Shown in pieces: positions 34,025 through 44,398 of a stretch of 64,000 bases of DNA. The number at the start of each line of letters is the position of its first letter. The first letter of the stretch is position 1. The stretch lies in NCBI RefSeq assembly GCF_900116615.1, contig NZ_FPBF01000001.1, positions 601,625-665,624 of the forward strand, written 5' to 3'. The notes under the pieces are model-generated. The model worked only from the letters and a program-made list of their open reading frames with translations, had not been told where the DNA came from and did not search any database. The stretch comes from Algoriphagus locisalis. GTDB taxonomy: Bacteria; Bacteroidota; Bacteroidia; Cytophagales; Cyclobacteriaceae. The translations under genes were made by a program, and so were the position numbers.

Positions 34025-36718
34025 TCATCTCGCATAAAGCGTAAGTGACTTCATCGCCCAAGGTTGCTCACCTTGCTCTGAACTTTCAATTTTCAGGAAT
34101 CTTGCATTTCCTTCTGCTTTCCACTGAATTGTATTGGCACCGGGATTGCCAGATGCTTCAGCCACTTTGGTCCAGGATTTACCATCAGACGAAGTAGATA
34201 CCGAATAGGCTATTGGAAACTCTTTACCTCCTGCATCAAACTGAACTTCAGTGATATGTTGAGCAGTTGGAAGTTCAACCTGGAACCACATTCCAGGCTC
34301 TTGAGCACCATCTGTTTTCCAACCTTTATAGCTAAAAGCATAAGATGGATCCTTGGTAGAACCTACACCCTGCAAAGCAGTGCTACTCGCTGTGATTTTC
34401 CAGTTATCCTGAAGGGTAAGTGATTTAGGTATTTCTCCCACCAGTTCATCAAACTCGTAAGTTCCCTGTTTTCCTTCCGTTTCTTTTCTTATTTGCGCCA
34501 CATATTCAGGACTCACAAAGCTCCCTGAATTCCCAAAATCATTTCGGATGTAAGAAACTACTGAGGCGATGTACTCATCGTCATTGCTATCCATAGCAAT
34601 CATTACACCCTCGTATTCTTTTCCATCCAGAGCACCATTCAAGCCATGAAGCAAGGTTTTAACAGCATATTCCGGATGTCCCATTAGTCTTTGGGAACCG
34701 GAGAAAGCTGGGGCAATCAACTCACCACCACCGGTAGGAGTGCCCAGTCCTTTGGGACCATGACAGGTAGCACAGTAGCTATCGAAGATTGTTCTTCCTT
34801 TATTGAAAAGTGCCAGTTGCTCAGGCTCGAACTTCGTAGCGGCCATTTCCTTTTCTTTTGCTATACGTTCCAACAGTTGCGTCCCGACTACCTGAATTCC
34901 TTCAGATTGATTCTCTGCTAAAGTTGATTTAATCAATTCCTCATATTGATCGATTTTAAGAACATTTGCGCTTAGTAAGGCTTGTAAAGCAACGTCCTTG
35001 GAGGAATCCTTGATCATCTCTCGGTAGTCAGCCGCCAAGCTCTTCTCTCCATATTTGTAAAGACTTTCGCTGGCACGAAGCGCCTGAATTCTCATCTGAG
35101 GACTCTTATCCTTCATCAGGGTTTTTACCAAGTCTAGTTTAAGAGCATTAAGACCTTCCAGTGTCCAAAGTGCATGAATTCTCGCCAATTCATTTTCAGA
35201 AGTGGTTACCAATTTTTCCAAATCACCAGCAACTGATTTATCCTGATTCAAAACTATCAGCTGCTGAGCCTTGTCTCTCCACCAGCCATTTGGATTACTC
35301 AGATGCCGGACTAACTCTGCTGAGGTTTCTTCCAGCATTCTTGGCTTTTCCTTATTTCTTTCCATACCCTCGTAGGTCAGGCGCCAGATTCGACCGTTCC
35401 CGGCAATATCATCCATTTGGTATTGTTGGATTTTAGTACGCAAGTAGCTTCCATCCTGAGTCCAGTTTCCCTGCTGTATTATCCCTCTATACATATCCAC
35501 GATATACATGGTGCCATCAGGAGCAGTTGCGATATCTACAGGGCGGAAGAGTGGATCTGTAGATTGGATAAACTCTGATTGAGCTTCTCTGTATGGATTT
35601 TGGATGTAGGATAGTCCTTCTATTTTTTCAGTATTTACCTGACGGACTATTCGGCCTACAGGCTCACCATAGAAGTATTTGTTTTGAAGTTCCTGTGGAA
35701 GTCTATCTCCACGGAACACATCATTTCCAGCTGATCCTGTAACATTGTTAAGAGAGCCATCAGGTTTTGTTTCTCTCATTCCAGGTTGAAAATCTGCTAA
35801 TTTCACCAAGCTGAAAGGCTCTCTGAAACCGTCTTTATACTGACCTTTTACTCCGAAATTGCCATAGACAAGCGGAAACTGGAAGCTTTGAGGAACTCCA
35901 CCAGCACCATCTTGGAACCAAGTCTGTCCATAATTATCCTGAGTTACTCCCCATTGTCCCCAGGGGTTTCCTGCCGGTTCCTGGATGACTCCATCTGGAG
36001 TCCAGCGGATTCTCCGGGAATTGTAGGTGCTATACATCCAGTTGTCCAAAGTCCAAGTCAGGAAACTGGTCTGATGCTCTACGTTACCGGATCTACCCAA
36101 CCCAGAGGCAAAAAGCTCTTTTTTATCAGCCTTTCCATCCCCATCCGTATCTGTGTATTTGTAAACGTTATCCTCGTTGGACTCCATGGATAAAATGGTG
36201 TTTTTACCAAACGGAACCACATATCTAGGAAATACCAGGCTGTCTAAAAAGATGACGCTATTATCATAAACACCATCATTGTCTGTGTCTTCCCATCTGG
36301 AGATACGAGAAGTAGGCATCAGCTCCCCGGTAGCGTCTATGTCCTGCATGTAGGTTCTCAGTTCTAGCACATACATTCGTCCATTTCCATCAAACTGAAT
36401 CGCCGCAGGCTCCCTGATTTGAGGTTCGGAGAGAATTGGTTCTAATTTATATCCAGGCTGAAGCACGAAACTCTTCAATTGTTCATTTGCGGAAACTGGG
36501 ATTACTGGGGGCTGAGGTGATAGATCAGTGCCTTTCCAAACAGGTGATTCCATGTCTGCATCTTCAGGAATGCTGATAGCAGGGTAGGGTTGTTCTAATC
36601 GCTTTGGATCCATGGAATCCGCAGGTGATACATCAAAAGGTGATTTCTCTGGAGTACAGCTTGCGAAAATTGCCAGCGAAACTGCGCAGGTTAGAATGAG
36701 GTTATTGGGAATTCTCAT
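34025..36718 (-). CDS. PVC-type heme-c beta-propeller lipoprotein with HEAT-like and discoidin domains
   Basis: An exported lipoprotein of 897 residues (signal LTCAVSLAIFASC). In order: a soluble-dehydrogenase beta-propeller (GYKLEPILSEPQIREPAAIQFDGNGRMYVLELRTY) containing two DxDxDG calcium loops (DTDNDG, DTDGDG), a helical HEAT-like repeat region (HALWTLEGLNALKLDLVK), a cytochrome c domain with CATCHG, and a C-terminal F5/8 type C-like beta-sandwich. Such proteins oxidise sugars or sugar acids and pass electrons to the chain. I start at MRIPNN, which places the signal peptide correctly. Confidence 0.88.
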   Translation of the reverse strand: MRIPNNLILTCAVSLAIFASCTPEKSPFDVSPADSMDPKRLEQPYPAISIPEDADMESPVWKGTDLSPQPPVIPVSANEQLKSFVLQPGYKLEPILSEPQIREPAAIQFDGNGRMYVLELRTYMQDIDATGELMPTSRISRWEDTDNDGVYDNSVIFLDSLVFPRYVVPFGKNTILSMESNEDNVYKYTDTDGDGKADKKELFASGLGRSGNVEHQTSFLTWTLDNWMYSTYNSRRIRWTPDGVIQEPAGNPWGQWGVTQDNYGQTWFQDGAGGVPQSFQFPLVYGNFGVKGQYKDGFREPFSLVKLADFQPGMRETKPDGSLNNVTGSAGNDVFRGDRLPQELQNKYFYGEPVGRIVRQVNTEKIEGLSYIQNPYREAQSEFIQSTDPLFRPVDIATAPDGTMYIVDMYRGIIQQGNWTQDGSYLRTKIQQYQMDDIAGNGRIWRLTYEGMERNKEKPRMLEETSAELVRHLSNPNGWWRDKAQQLIVLNQDKSVAGDLEKLVTTSENELARIHALWTLEGLNALKLDLVKTLMKDKSPQMRIQALRASESLYKYGEKSLAADYREMIKDSSKDVALQALLSANVLKIDQYEELIKSTLAENQSEGIQVVGTQLLERIAKEKEMAATKFEPEQLALFNKGRTIFDSYCATCHGPKGLGTPTGGGELIAPAFSGSQRLMGHPEYAVKTLLHGLNGALDGKEYEGVMIAMDSNDDEYIASVVSYIRNDFGNSGSFVSPEYVAQIRKETEGKQGTYEFDELVGEIPKSLTLQDNWKITASSTALQGVGSTKDPSYAFSYKGWKTDGAQEPGMWFQVELPTAQHITEVQFDAGGKEFPIAYSVSTSSDGKSWTKVAEASGNPGANTIQWKAEGNARFLKIESSEQGEQPWAMKSLTLYAR

Positions 36719-37023
36719 TAGAGGAATATGAATAGGTTTATTGTTAAAATACTTCTGTGGATGAAGAGATTGCAAAATATGAGATTCTCGGGGAATAGGG
36801 AGTACCGAAGAAAAAAATGTATCATTAGACTTGAGTGAAAATCAAGATTACCTGATAGATCAATAAGAATTATTCATTTTCAAGCATTCCTTTCCATTTT
36901 TCACAAGTCCCCAATTTGGGGTGTATCCTTCCTTTATTTTTCCTTTTTGATCAGAAAAGAAAGCCAAAATACGCCCTGAGGTAGTGGAGAGCATCTAGCA
37001 TGTAATTTGAAACTATAAATAAA
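36719..37023. other. Intergenic region of 305 bases
   Basis: A divergent spacer between the heme-c propeller gene and the small membrane protein gene, so it must hold both promoters. The only structure I see is the palindrome CCCCAATTTGGGG at 36909-36921. No convincing TTTG/TAnnTTTG pair is visible. Confidence 0.5.
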
Positions 37024-37281
37024 ATGAGTGATACTATCATGAAAAATGCAAACCATAAAACAATGTATAGCTTAAAGAAAATCACAGCATATTCAGAGGG
37101 GTTGACATCTCTCGTGGCAGGTACTTATGTCTTATCTCTGGCGCTATCCAAACGAAACCCAGCGCTAAAGGTCGCACTTGGTATAGCTGGTGCTTACTTG
37201 ATTTTAAGAAGTGGTGGCAAGCTTCATGCAGGTTCTTTTTCATTTGATGAAAATGTTGTCGTCGTAGATTCAGAAGTATAA
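37024..37281 (+). CDS. Small membrane protein (85 aa)
   Basis: An 85-residue protein with two short hydrophobic helices (GLTSLVAGTYVLSLALS and ALKVALGIAGAYLILRSG) separated by a basic turn KRNP. The layout recalls the YgaP-like DUF2892 domain (a first helix, KRNP-type turn, G-x-A-Y-L second helix), but I cannot confirm membership. The N-terminus has several Met and Lys residues, so the exact start is uncertain. No neighbour gives a clue to its job. Confidence 0.6.
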   Translation: MSDTIMKNANHKTMYSLKKITAYSEGLTSLVAGTYVLSLALSKRNPALKVALGIAGAYLILRSGGKLHAGSFSFDENVVVVDSEV

Positions 37282-37411
37282 TCAATTGGCCATAGTCAAG
37301 GATCCAAGCTTAGCTAAAATTGGCGTGATGCCTATTAACCGACACAGGATTGGATTTTCAAGTGCTAGATAATTAGTATATTAAGTGTAAATGAACTTAA
37401 AATAACGAACC

Positions 37412-37690
37412 ATGGATAAATTAGAAAAAGTAGAATTGATGGATAAAATCCTGAGGGAATTTGACGATTTGAAGAACAGTCAAACTTCTGTTTTGAAGAA
37501 AATATCCAAGATAGAAGCCGACAATATTAATTTGGGCGTGGGACTGCTCGAAAAGAAGCTTCCGGATATGTGGCAGAATGTAGATGCCAATCTTGAATTG
37601 GTGACAGCATTGGAAGAGGAGTTTCAGGCCTACAGAGATAAATTTTATGATGATAATAATATTAAGGCTTTGCAAGATACGGCTGAATAA
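37412..37690 (+). CDS. Small helical protein (92 aa)
   Basis: A 92-residue charged protein with no signal or membrane segment. It is predicted helical from its pattern (KVELMDKILREFDDLKNSQTSVLKKISKIEADNINLG) with a coiled-coil-like rhythm. It begins with ATG and ends just before a strong terminator, supporting a real gene. No family recognised. Confidence 0.6.
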   Translation: MDKLEKVELMDKILREFDDLKNSQTSVLKKISKIEADNINLGVGLLEKKLPDMWQNVDANLELVTALEEEFQAYRDKFYDDNNIKALQDTAE

Positions 37691-37719
37691 CCTCTGAACG
37701 GTTTAAGATATGTATCAAC

Positions 37720-37750
37720 AAAAAATCCCTGCTCTCAGCAGGGATTTTTT
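37720..37750. terminator. Bidirectional terminator
   Basis: Perfect arms AAAAAATCCCTGCT / AGCAGGGATTTTTT with a three-base loop, 29 bases after the helical protein gene. It works for plus-strand transcripts and for transcripts from the DinB gene. Confidence 0.9.
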
Positions 37751-37819
37751 GTATTTAAGTAGATGTACTTGAGTGGTTTATTTGCTGCAAACGACTCATT
37801 TATATAGTTTCAACTAGCG

Positions 37820-38329
37820 CTATTTTTGTAATACTTTCACTGTTACTAGCAACTGCCCGAAATGCCTCTGCATGTGTTCTGCGGCATGAAATAGAAGTCC
37901 GCCGACTGTGGATGGTAGCTCAGCTCTGCCCACACTTCTATAGTCTGTTATAGTCGCAGGGTCAGTCTGTGAAAGCAGTTGGAGAAACATTTGAATCTGG
38001 TTATCCAGCACTTTTACCAATTGCTCAGTTGTCAATTCTTCACTTTTTACTCCTTCAGCCTTCAGGTAAGCAAACTGCTCAGTACTCAATTTCTTTGCAT
38101 TCGCATAGCTTGCCATTCGATCCAACACTCCTGCAATATGCTGTAAATGAAAAGCAGGAGAGGCCATGCCTGCCGGCTTTTCCCAGAGCATCTGGGAAGG
38201 GAAATCTTTCATGAGCAGATGGATTTCTTCCTGAGCTTGCAGGATAGCATGTGCGATTGGCTGTAGTTCTGAAGGGTAATCGGGTAGGGGACCTCTCAGC
38301 CAGACTTCGGGGATATTTTTCATCTTCAT
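37820..38329 (-). CDS. DinB family (four-helix bundle) protein
   Basis: A 169-residue protein of the DinB/YfiT-like superfamily. The putative metal histidines lie in FHLQHIAGVLDRM and in FHAAEHMQRHFGQL, matching the three-His pattern of the fold. Members include thiol-dependent metal enzymes such as mycothiol- or bacillithiol-linked transferases, but many are uncharacterised. It is divergent from the PadR gene with about 250 bases between. Confidence 0.85.
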   Translation of the reverse strand: MKMKNIPEVWLRGPLPDYPSELQPIAHAILQAQEEIHLLMKDFPSQMLWEKPAGMASPAFHLQHIAGVLDRMASYANAKKLSTEQFAYLKAEGVKSEELTTEQLVKVLDNQIQMFLQLLSQTDPATITDYRSVGRAELPSTVGGLLFHAAEHMQRHFGQLLVTVKVLQK

Positions 38330-38582
38330 AAATTTAGGATGGTTTAATCCTCAGTCAAATTTCATTGGTATCAATTCTTACGTTTTAAATAGAAAAGTCC
38401 ACCTCCGACCAAAACTGTCCTTTTTCGGACTGTAATCATTCTTTGACCATGCTTCAATGGTCATGAAGGGGCCTTAAAATTCTGGCATGAATATTAATCC
38501 TACATTTAGATAATATACTTATCCGCGTATTTAACGCTTTTAAATAGTCCGTCAAGCGGATTTTCAAGATTAATGTTTTCTA

Positions 38583-38927
38583 ATGAAGAACTTTCAATTA
38601 GGTGAGTTTGAAGAAATAGTAATTCTCACCGTAGGCATTCTGAATAATTTAGCCTATAGCGTTGCTATCAAGGATGAGATCGAGTCTCGATTAAAGCGAA
38701 CTGTCAGTATGGGAGCCTTGCACACGGCATTGAATAGGATGGAGGACAAGGGCTACCTGAAATCATTTTCTGGTGAAGCAACAGAAGAACGAGCTGGCCG
38801 GCCTAGGCGCTACTTCGAGATCACAGCGTTAGGGAAGAAAGCGATTCAATATGCTAAAGACACCCGCGATGAACTCTGGGCTGCCATACCAGAAACTATA
38901 TGGCAGTCGAATCTAGCTGGAATTTAA
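38583..38927 (+). CDS. PadR family transcriptional regulator
   Basis: A 114-residue winged-helix regulator: ELVILTVGILNNLAYSVAIKDEIESRLKRTVSMGALHTALNRMEDKGYLKSFSGE, then the wing and C-terminal helix (GRPRRYFEITALGKKAIQ). The actual N-terminus is MKNFQLGEFEEIVIL. PadR proteins repress nearby genes until a ligand binds. The permease gene begins three bases after its stop, a fixed Bacteroidota pairing in which the regulator probably controls the permease operon and itself. Confidence 0.92.
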   Translation: MKNFQLGEFEEIVILTVGILNNLAYSVAIKDEIESRLKRTVSMGALHTALNRMEDKGYLKSFSGEATEERAGRPRRYFEITALGKKAIQYAKDTRDELWAAIPETIWQSNLAGI

Positions 38928-38930
38928 GCT

Positions 38931-41555
38931 ATGAATCAGCGTCATCCCACACCGCCCAAGCTTTTTCTCCGCTTCTTCCGATGGTTTTGCCATCCTGGGA
39001 TGCTGGATTACATAGAAGGCGACCTCATAGAAGTTTATGAGAGAAACTTTAAAACTTTTGGGAAGCGAAAGGCGGACTGGAGATTCATCAAAGATGTACT
39101 CTTGCTTTTCCGTCCGGGCATCATCCGCCCAAGAAAACCTTATCAGAACTTAACCCCCTATGGCATGTATAAAAGTTACTTTAAAATCGGCTGGAGAACC
39201 CTTCTGAGAAATAAGGAATATACCCTGATCAATATTGCCGGGTTGGCACTCAGCATCACCTGTTGCATTTTGATTTTTGTGCTGGTGAAGCACCATACAG
39301 GTTTTGATGATTTCCATCAAGATAAGGATCGCATTTACAGGGTCGTTACGGAGCAACATCGGGAATCTGTTTCCTATGTCAATAGTGTGCCTTCTCCTCT
39401 GGGGATGGTACTCAGAGAGAATCATACCTATGGTGAAAAAGTCGCCCGGATGTTTCATGAAGCCAATACAGTGATTTCTTTTGAGCGAAACGGAGAAAAG
39501 CAGTTGATCAAGGAACCCCAAGGTTTTGCATTTACCGAGCCTGAATTTTTTGATATTTTCAATTTCCCACTTTCAAAAGGGAATATGAAAACGGCTCTGA
39601 AAGAGCCGAATACAGCCATTATTACCGAGAGATTGGCAAAGAAGTATTTTGGTGAGCAAAACCCCATCGGTCAGGTCATTACTTATGATAATTTTCTACC
39701 CTTCACCATTACAGGAGTTTTGGAAGATTTGCCTCCCAATACAGATATCAGTCCAGAGATTTTTGTTTCCTATAGCAGTATGAAAGATTTTAACCCTTGG
39801 CTGGCAAGTGATGATGCCTGGGGAGGAATTACAGGAGGAATGTATTGTTTTACAAAACTCCGTTCTGGTGTGAGTCCAGCAGAAGTGGAGGAAGCTTTAC
39901 AGCCTTATGTGAAGCTACACAGACCCGAAAGTAAGAATGTACATCACTACAAACTTCAGGCGCTTTCAGATGTACATTTCGATGGTAGATATGGGGGAGC
40001 TATGGATAAGTCTGATATCGGAATTCTTATCGCAATTGGAATCTTTTTACTGCTTACCGCTTGTGTGAATTTTGTAAATCTGGCTACTGCCCAGGCATTG
40101 AAAAGATCCAAAGAGGTGGGCGTACGGAAAGTATTGGGAAGTTTCCGCAGCCAACTTTTCTGGCAGTTTATTTTCGAAACAGCCATTATCGCGATCGTCA
40201 GTATTCTGATCGCATTGGTTGCAGCCTTTGCACTGGTGCCTTATGTAAATGACTTCTTCAGCACCCAGATACCTGTAAATTTCTTGACTGATGGTACTTT
40301 GGTCTTATTTATCATTGGTTTGGATATCCTCATCACACTTTTGGCAGGATGCTATCCGGCTTTTATTTTGACTGGCTTCAAACCTGTCGCTGCCCTCAAA
40401 GGGAAGCTTTCCATGCAACAGTTGGGTGGGTTCAATACCCGACGTTCCCTGATCGTCATGCAGTTTGCCATTTCCCAGGTGTTGATCATAGGAGTGATTG
40501 TGATCATGAACCAAATGCGCTTTGCGAGGGAGGCAGAACTTGGCTTTGACAAGGAATCCATAGTGATGGTAAGAATGGGAAGTGATTCATTAAACACCAT
40601 GCAAACACTTAAAAATGAGTTTTTACGTGTGCCCGGAATTGAGAAAGTATCGCTTTGCTTTGCTGCTCCGGCATCGGCTGGTTCTTGGAACAACTCCATC
40701 CGCTTTGGCACTGATACTGAAGAGGTAAGCTTTCGAACCAATATGAAGTTGGCAGATGCAGATTATCTTTCCACATTTGACCTGGAACTGGTAGCAGGAA
40801 GGAATCTAACGCCTTCAGATACAGTGAGGGAAGTGGTAGTCAATGAAGCTTTGCTACAGAATCTTGGATTCACTTCCTACGAAGATGCTTTGGGGGAAAT
40901 GATCTATGCCAATGGAGGAGAAATGACAGGCCCTATTGTAGGTGTGGTTGAGAATTTTCATGACAGGTCATTTCATGAAGGCATTTCAGCAGCATTGATT
41001 ACCACGGCGAGTAATATGTACTTTAATTATGCAATAAAGATCAATGGGAATTCAGTAAAGGCAACTTTAGCAGAGATAGAAACACTTTGGGAAGAGCAAT
41101 ACCCAGACAAGATGTTTGAATATGAATTTGTAGATGAAAGCATTGCTCAGTTTTATGAAGCAGAAGACACCTTGTTGAAAGGGATTCAGTTCTTTTCCTT
41201 TATTGCCATTTTCATCGGTTGCTTAGGGCTTTATGGTCTGATTTCCTTTATGATTTCCCAAAAGACCAAGGAAGTAGGGATTCGCAAAGTAATGGGAGGA
41301 GGCGTAACACATATCATCTGGCTATTCGGTCAGGAGTTTGTTCGCTTGATTATCATAGCATTTCTGATCGCCGCTCCGATAGGTTGGTGGTTTATGAATC
41401 AGTGGCTCCAGGATTTCGAATTCAAAATTACCTTGGATGCATGGACCTTTGCCATGGCAATAGGGAGTTCAATAATAATTACTGCATTGACAGTTGGATA
41501 TCAGGTGTTTAAGGTTGCCTATTTAAATCCAGTGATAAGTCTAAAAACGGAATAG
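38931..41555 (+). CDS. FtsX/MacB-type ABC transporter permease with PadR-linked prefix
   Basis: An 874-residue permease with eight predicted transmembrane helices in two FtsX units. The first 70 residues (PPKLFLRFFRWFCHPGMLDYIEGDL) are the permease prefix domain found only beside PadR genes. Then come the first MacB periplasmic domain, FtsX block ALKRSKEVGVRKVLGSFRSQLFWQF, the second periplasmic domain and the last FtsX block QKTKEVGIRKVMGGGVTHIIWLF. No ATPase gene is adjacent. Such permeases drive mechanotransmission in efflux of peptides or antibiotics. Confidence 0.92.
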   Translation: MNQRHPTPPKLFLRFFRWFCHPGMLDYIEGDLIEVYERNFKTFGKRKADWRFIKDVLLLFRPGIIRPRKPYQNLTPYGMYKSYFKIGWRTLLRNKEYTLINIAGLALSITCCILIFVLVKHHTGFDDFHQDKDRIYRVVTEQHRESVSYVNSVPSPLGMVLRENHTYGEKVARMFHEANTVISFERNGEKQLIKEPQGFAFTEPEFFDIFNFPLSKGNMKTALKEPNTAIITERLAKKYFGEQNPIGQVITYDNFLPFTITGVLEDLPPNTDISPEIFVSYSSMKDFNPWLASDDAWGGITGGMYCFTKLRSGVSPAEVEEALQPYVKLHRPESKNVHHYKLQALSDVHFDGRYGGAMDKSDIGILIAIGIFLLLTACVNFVNLATAQALKRSKEVGVRKVLGSFRSQLFWQFIFETAIIAIVSILIALVAAFALVPYVNDFFSTQIPVNFLTDGTLVLFIIGLDILITLLAGCYPAFILTGFKPVAALKGKLSMQQLGGFNTRRSLIVMQFAISQVLIIGVIVIMNQMRFAREAELGFDKESIVMVRMGSDSLNTMQTLKNEFLRVPGIEKVSLCFAAPASAGSWNNSIRFGTDTEEVSFRTNMKLADADYLSTFDLELVAGRNLTPSDTVREVVVNEALLQNLGFTSYEDALGEMIYANGGEMTGPIVGVVENFHDRSFHEGISAALITTASNMYFNYAIKINGNSVKATLAEIETLWEEQYPDKMFEYEFVDESIAQFYEAEDTLLKGIQFFSFIAIFIGCLGLYGLISFMISQKTKEVGIRKVMGGGVTHIIWLFGQEFVRLIIIAFLIAAPIGWWFMNQWLQDFEFKITLDAWTFAMAIGSSIIITALTVGYQVFKVAYLNPVISLKTE

Positions 41556-42013
41556 TAAATGGTCAATGATCAATTAAAATGGACCAATTGATGATATATA
41601 AAATGTAGGGGCTTCATAGCTCTCGTCTCCATCTTGCTGGCACCGGCGTTTTGCTTCCAAAAAATGATCTTGGGCCAACACTGTTGAATTAATTCATTCT
41701 AAGCCCAGGGTTGCGTCGTGCCTCCTTACCCTGGGCTGGAATATTGCCGCTCTTTCAGGGCTTTGAACCCAGAATTGAAGCCTAAAATGCTTTAATCCCT
41801 CTGGGTTTTTCAATTTTATAAACCCCAAAACACAATCCCTACCTCAAACCAGCTGCGACTGATCACTGTGACTGATCACTGCAACCGACAACCTCCAACT
41901 TCCCAACTTCCCAACCTCCAGCTTCCCATCCTCCAACCTTCAACAAATCTTCCCCTCCCCAAACTTTTTACCCCCAATCTCCTGTTGTCCCTTTAAATTT
42001 TAGCCGAAATAAC
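41556..42013. other. 458-base intergenic region with degenerate repeats
   Basis: No plausible gene. It holds a palindromic block (AGCCCAGGGT at 41702-41711 with ACCCTGGGCT at 41728-41737), a second pair (AACCCAGA at 41766-41773 with TCTGGGTT at 41800-41807, followed by TTTTT), two copies of GACTGATCACTG at 13-base spacing (41857, 41870), and a C/T-rich run of degenerate CAACTTCC units from about 41890 to 41945. The first block resembles the CCCTGGGCT-type REP sequences scattered in Bacteroidota genomes. Confidence 0.55.
41702..41737. repeat. REP-like palindrome
   Basis: Ten-base perfect arms AGCCCAGGGT / ACCCTGGGCT around 16 bases. The flanking text (CTTTCAGGGCTTTGAACCC) is also typical of the repeated intergenic elements of this phylum. 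Confidence 0.5.
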
Positions 42014-43048
42014 ATGGAATTAGGAATCAGTACTTTTGCCGAGCTCACACCAGATCCAAAGACAGGAAAGACACTTTCTCCCGCACAACGCATGAAAAAC
42101 CTGATGGAGGAAATCCAGCTTTCCGATCAGATTGGATTAGATGTCTATGCAATAGGGGAGCATCACCGACCGGATTTTGTGGTTTCCTCACCAGCTACCG
42201 TTTTGGCAGCAGCGGCTGTCACTACCAAAAACATCAAACTTTCCTCTGCCGTAACGGTCTTAGGTTCCGAAGATCCCGTTCGTGTTTTCCAGCAATTCGC
42301 CCATGTGGATTTGCTGTCCGAAGGACGTGCCGAGATCATGGCAGGGCGAGGATCATTTATAGAATCATTTCCTCTTTTTGGTCAGGACCTGAATGATTAC
42401 GATGTCATCTTTGCTGAGAAACTTGATTTGCTTTTGCAACTCAACAAATCTGAACAGATATCTTGGAGAGGGAAATACCGCCCTTCCATCGCAAATAGGG
42501 GAGTTTACCCAAGACCTTTCCAATCAGAGATTCCAGTTTGGCTGGCAGTAGGTGGTACTCCGCAGTCTGTGATTCGTGCAGCAGAAAAAGGTTTGCCGTT
42601 GGCACTGGCTATAATCGGTGGTAGCCCGGATCGGTTTACTTATTTCACCGATTTGTACAGGCAGACTTGGGCTAAAGCTGGAAGAAACCATGAAGACATA
42701 CAGATAGCGGTTCACTCACATGGTTTTATTGGGACAGATTCCCAGCAAGCTGCGGATGACTTTTACGGTCCCTATTCCTTTGTGATGACACAATTAGGAA
42801 AAGAAAGAGGGTGGCCACCGATGAACAGAGGTCAATTCGGAGCCATGCGATCCAAAGAAGGTTCTCTGGTTTTGGGAGATCCGCAAGAGGTGATCGACAA
42901 GATTCTCATGCAACAAGAAATGATGGGTTTGACTCGCTACCTGCTTCACCTCAGTGTAGGGACCATGCCACATGACAAGTTGATGAAGGCTATAGAACTC
43001 TATGGGGATGTAGTTGCTCCGGCCGTCAGGAAAGCCCTTGGTAAATAG
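42014..43048 (+). CDS. LLM class flavin-dependent oxidoreductase
   Basis: A 344-residue luciferase-like monooxygenase (TIM barrel, FMN or F420-type). Marks are [70 protein letters not shown] and the late [11 protein letters not shown]. It oxidises a small organic substrate with reduced flavin. A truncated second copy of its last 75 codons lies 1.6 kb downstream. The stop codon merges into a long nested inverted repeat. Confidence 0.92.
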   Translation: MELGISTFAELTPDPKTGKTLSPAQRMKNLMEEIQLSDQIGLDVYAIGEHHRPDFVVSSPATVLAAAAVTTKNIKLSSAVTVLGSEDPVRVFQQFAHVDLLSEGRAEIMAGRGSFIESFPLFGQDLNDYDVIFAEKLDLLLQLNKSEQISWRGKYRPSIANRGVYPRPFQSEIPVWLAVGGTPQSVIRAAEKGLPLALAIIGGSPDRFTYFTDLYRQTWAKAGRNHEDIQIAVHSHGFIGTDSQQAADDFYGPYSFVMTQLGKERGWPPMNRGQFGAMRSKEGSLVLGDPQEVIDKILMQQEMMGLTRYLLHLSVGTMPHDKLMKAIELYGDVVAPAVRKALGK

Positions 43049-43126
43049 GAGTCCTGTCTTGGAGTAGTTCTGCAATTAATGTAGTAAACTATTAATTGTA
43101 GAACGTTTCAACCAAGACAGGACTCC
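43048..43126. repeat. 79-base nested inverted repeat at the LLM gene stop
   Basis: Outer perfect 15-base arms GGAGTCCTGTCTTGG (43048-43062) and CCAAGACAGGACTCC (43112-43126). Inner 14-base arms GTTCTGCAATTAAT (43067-43080) and ATTAATTGTAGAAC (43091-43104) with one mismatch. Its first base is the last base of the LLM stop codon. There is no U-tract, so it is not a standard terminator; the form resembles a small MITE. Confidence 0.75.
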
Positions 43127-43232
43127 CGAAACTACAAAGCAGTCTCTACCCTCACATTCACTCAGGACAATCGAAGTATTCATCAAGTAAACCTTAAAAT
43201 ATGGTTTCTTGAATCCATCGGTATCCTTGAAA

Positions 43233-43892
43233 TCAATTTAGAACCTCAGCTCCATCAGGAATTGTATTTTCAATGCGGAACTGACCATTGGTGACTTTCA
43301 CTTCCTTTCCTTCGGGAGTCTTGAATGTGCCGGCAAACTGCCCTTCCACAACGCCGATAAATTGAGAGACAGTTTGACCGAAGAGTCGATAAGATGTTTG
43401 CTTTCCTTCCAGAGTCCTGATCTTCACTTTACAGAATGAACCCGGGATTTTTCTGTCCTCGTTGAAGCCATATTCGTGAGAAGAATAAGCATAGTATTTC
43501 TCCCCGTCTTTTTTGACAAAAGCGACCATAAAGAGATCATTTCCCAAGGTTCCCTGACCCTGACCTAGGTTGTGGCCTGTCTCATAGTTTCCTGCTTCCA
43601 GTGGAATCCAACTAATTCCTCCAAATAAAAAGTCATTTCCCCGGGAGAAATTGACAATTAGGGCGCGATTGCTTTCCAGTGAGTTCAAAGTTTCTGCCAC
43701 ATCACTCACCGTCACGCCATCAATATCCATGGTATAGCCCTGTTTTACATCCGAATACGTGTAATCAAAATCCAATTCTGTATCGGGATCGGATGGATCA
43801 TCTGGATCTATATCCCCACTTTCAGTACAAGAAAAGGAAATTGATATAAAGAAAATGAGCTGAAAAATGCCAGTTTGGTAGCGCTTGTTCAT
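43233..43892 (-). CDS. Unrecognised lipoprotein
   Basis: A 219-residue lipoprotein. Signal GIFQLIFFISISFSC, then an acidic linker rich in Asp and Pro (DIDPDDPSDPDTELD) and a beta-rich domain with LIVNFSRGNDFLFGGISWIPLEAGNYETG, FMVAFVKKDGEKYYAYSS and VVEGQFAGTFKTPEGKEVKVTNGQF. The design (lipobox, DP linker, single beta domain) is common for Bacteroidota surface proteins. The family is not recognised. It lies between the LLM gene and its fragment, on the opposite strand. Confidence 0.75.
   Translation of the reverse strand: MNKRYQTGIFQLIFFISISFSCTESGDIDPDDPSDPDTELDFDYTYSDVKQGYTMDIDGVTVSDVAETLNSLESNRALIVNFSRGNDFLFGGISWIPLEAGNYETGHNLGQGQGTLGNDLFMVAFVKKDGEKYYAYSSHEYGFNEDRKIPGSFCKVKIRTLEGKQTSYRLFGQTVSQFIGVVEGQFAGTFKTPEGKEVKVTNGQFRIENTIPDGAEVLN

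Positions 43893-44398
<506 letters not shown>

Noticed and set aside
37024..37690. The two small genes as a toxin-antitoxin pair
   Set aside because: They are 130 bases apart, have no recognisable toxin or DNA-binding motif, and one is a membrane protein of housekeeping look.
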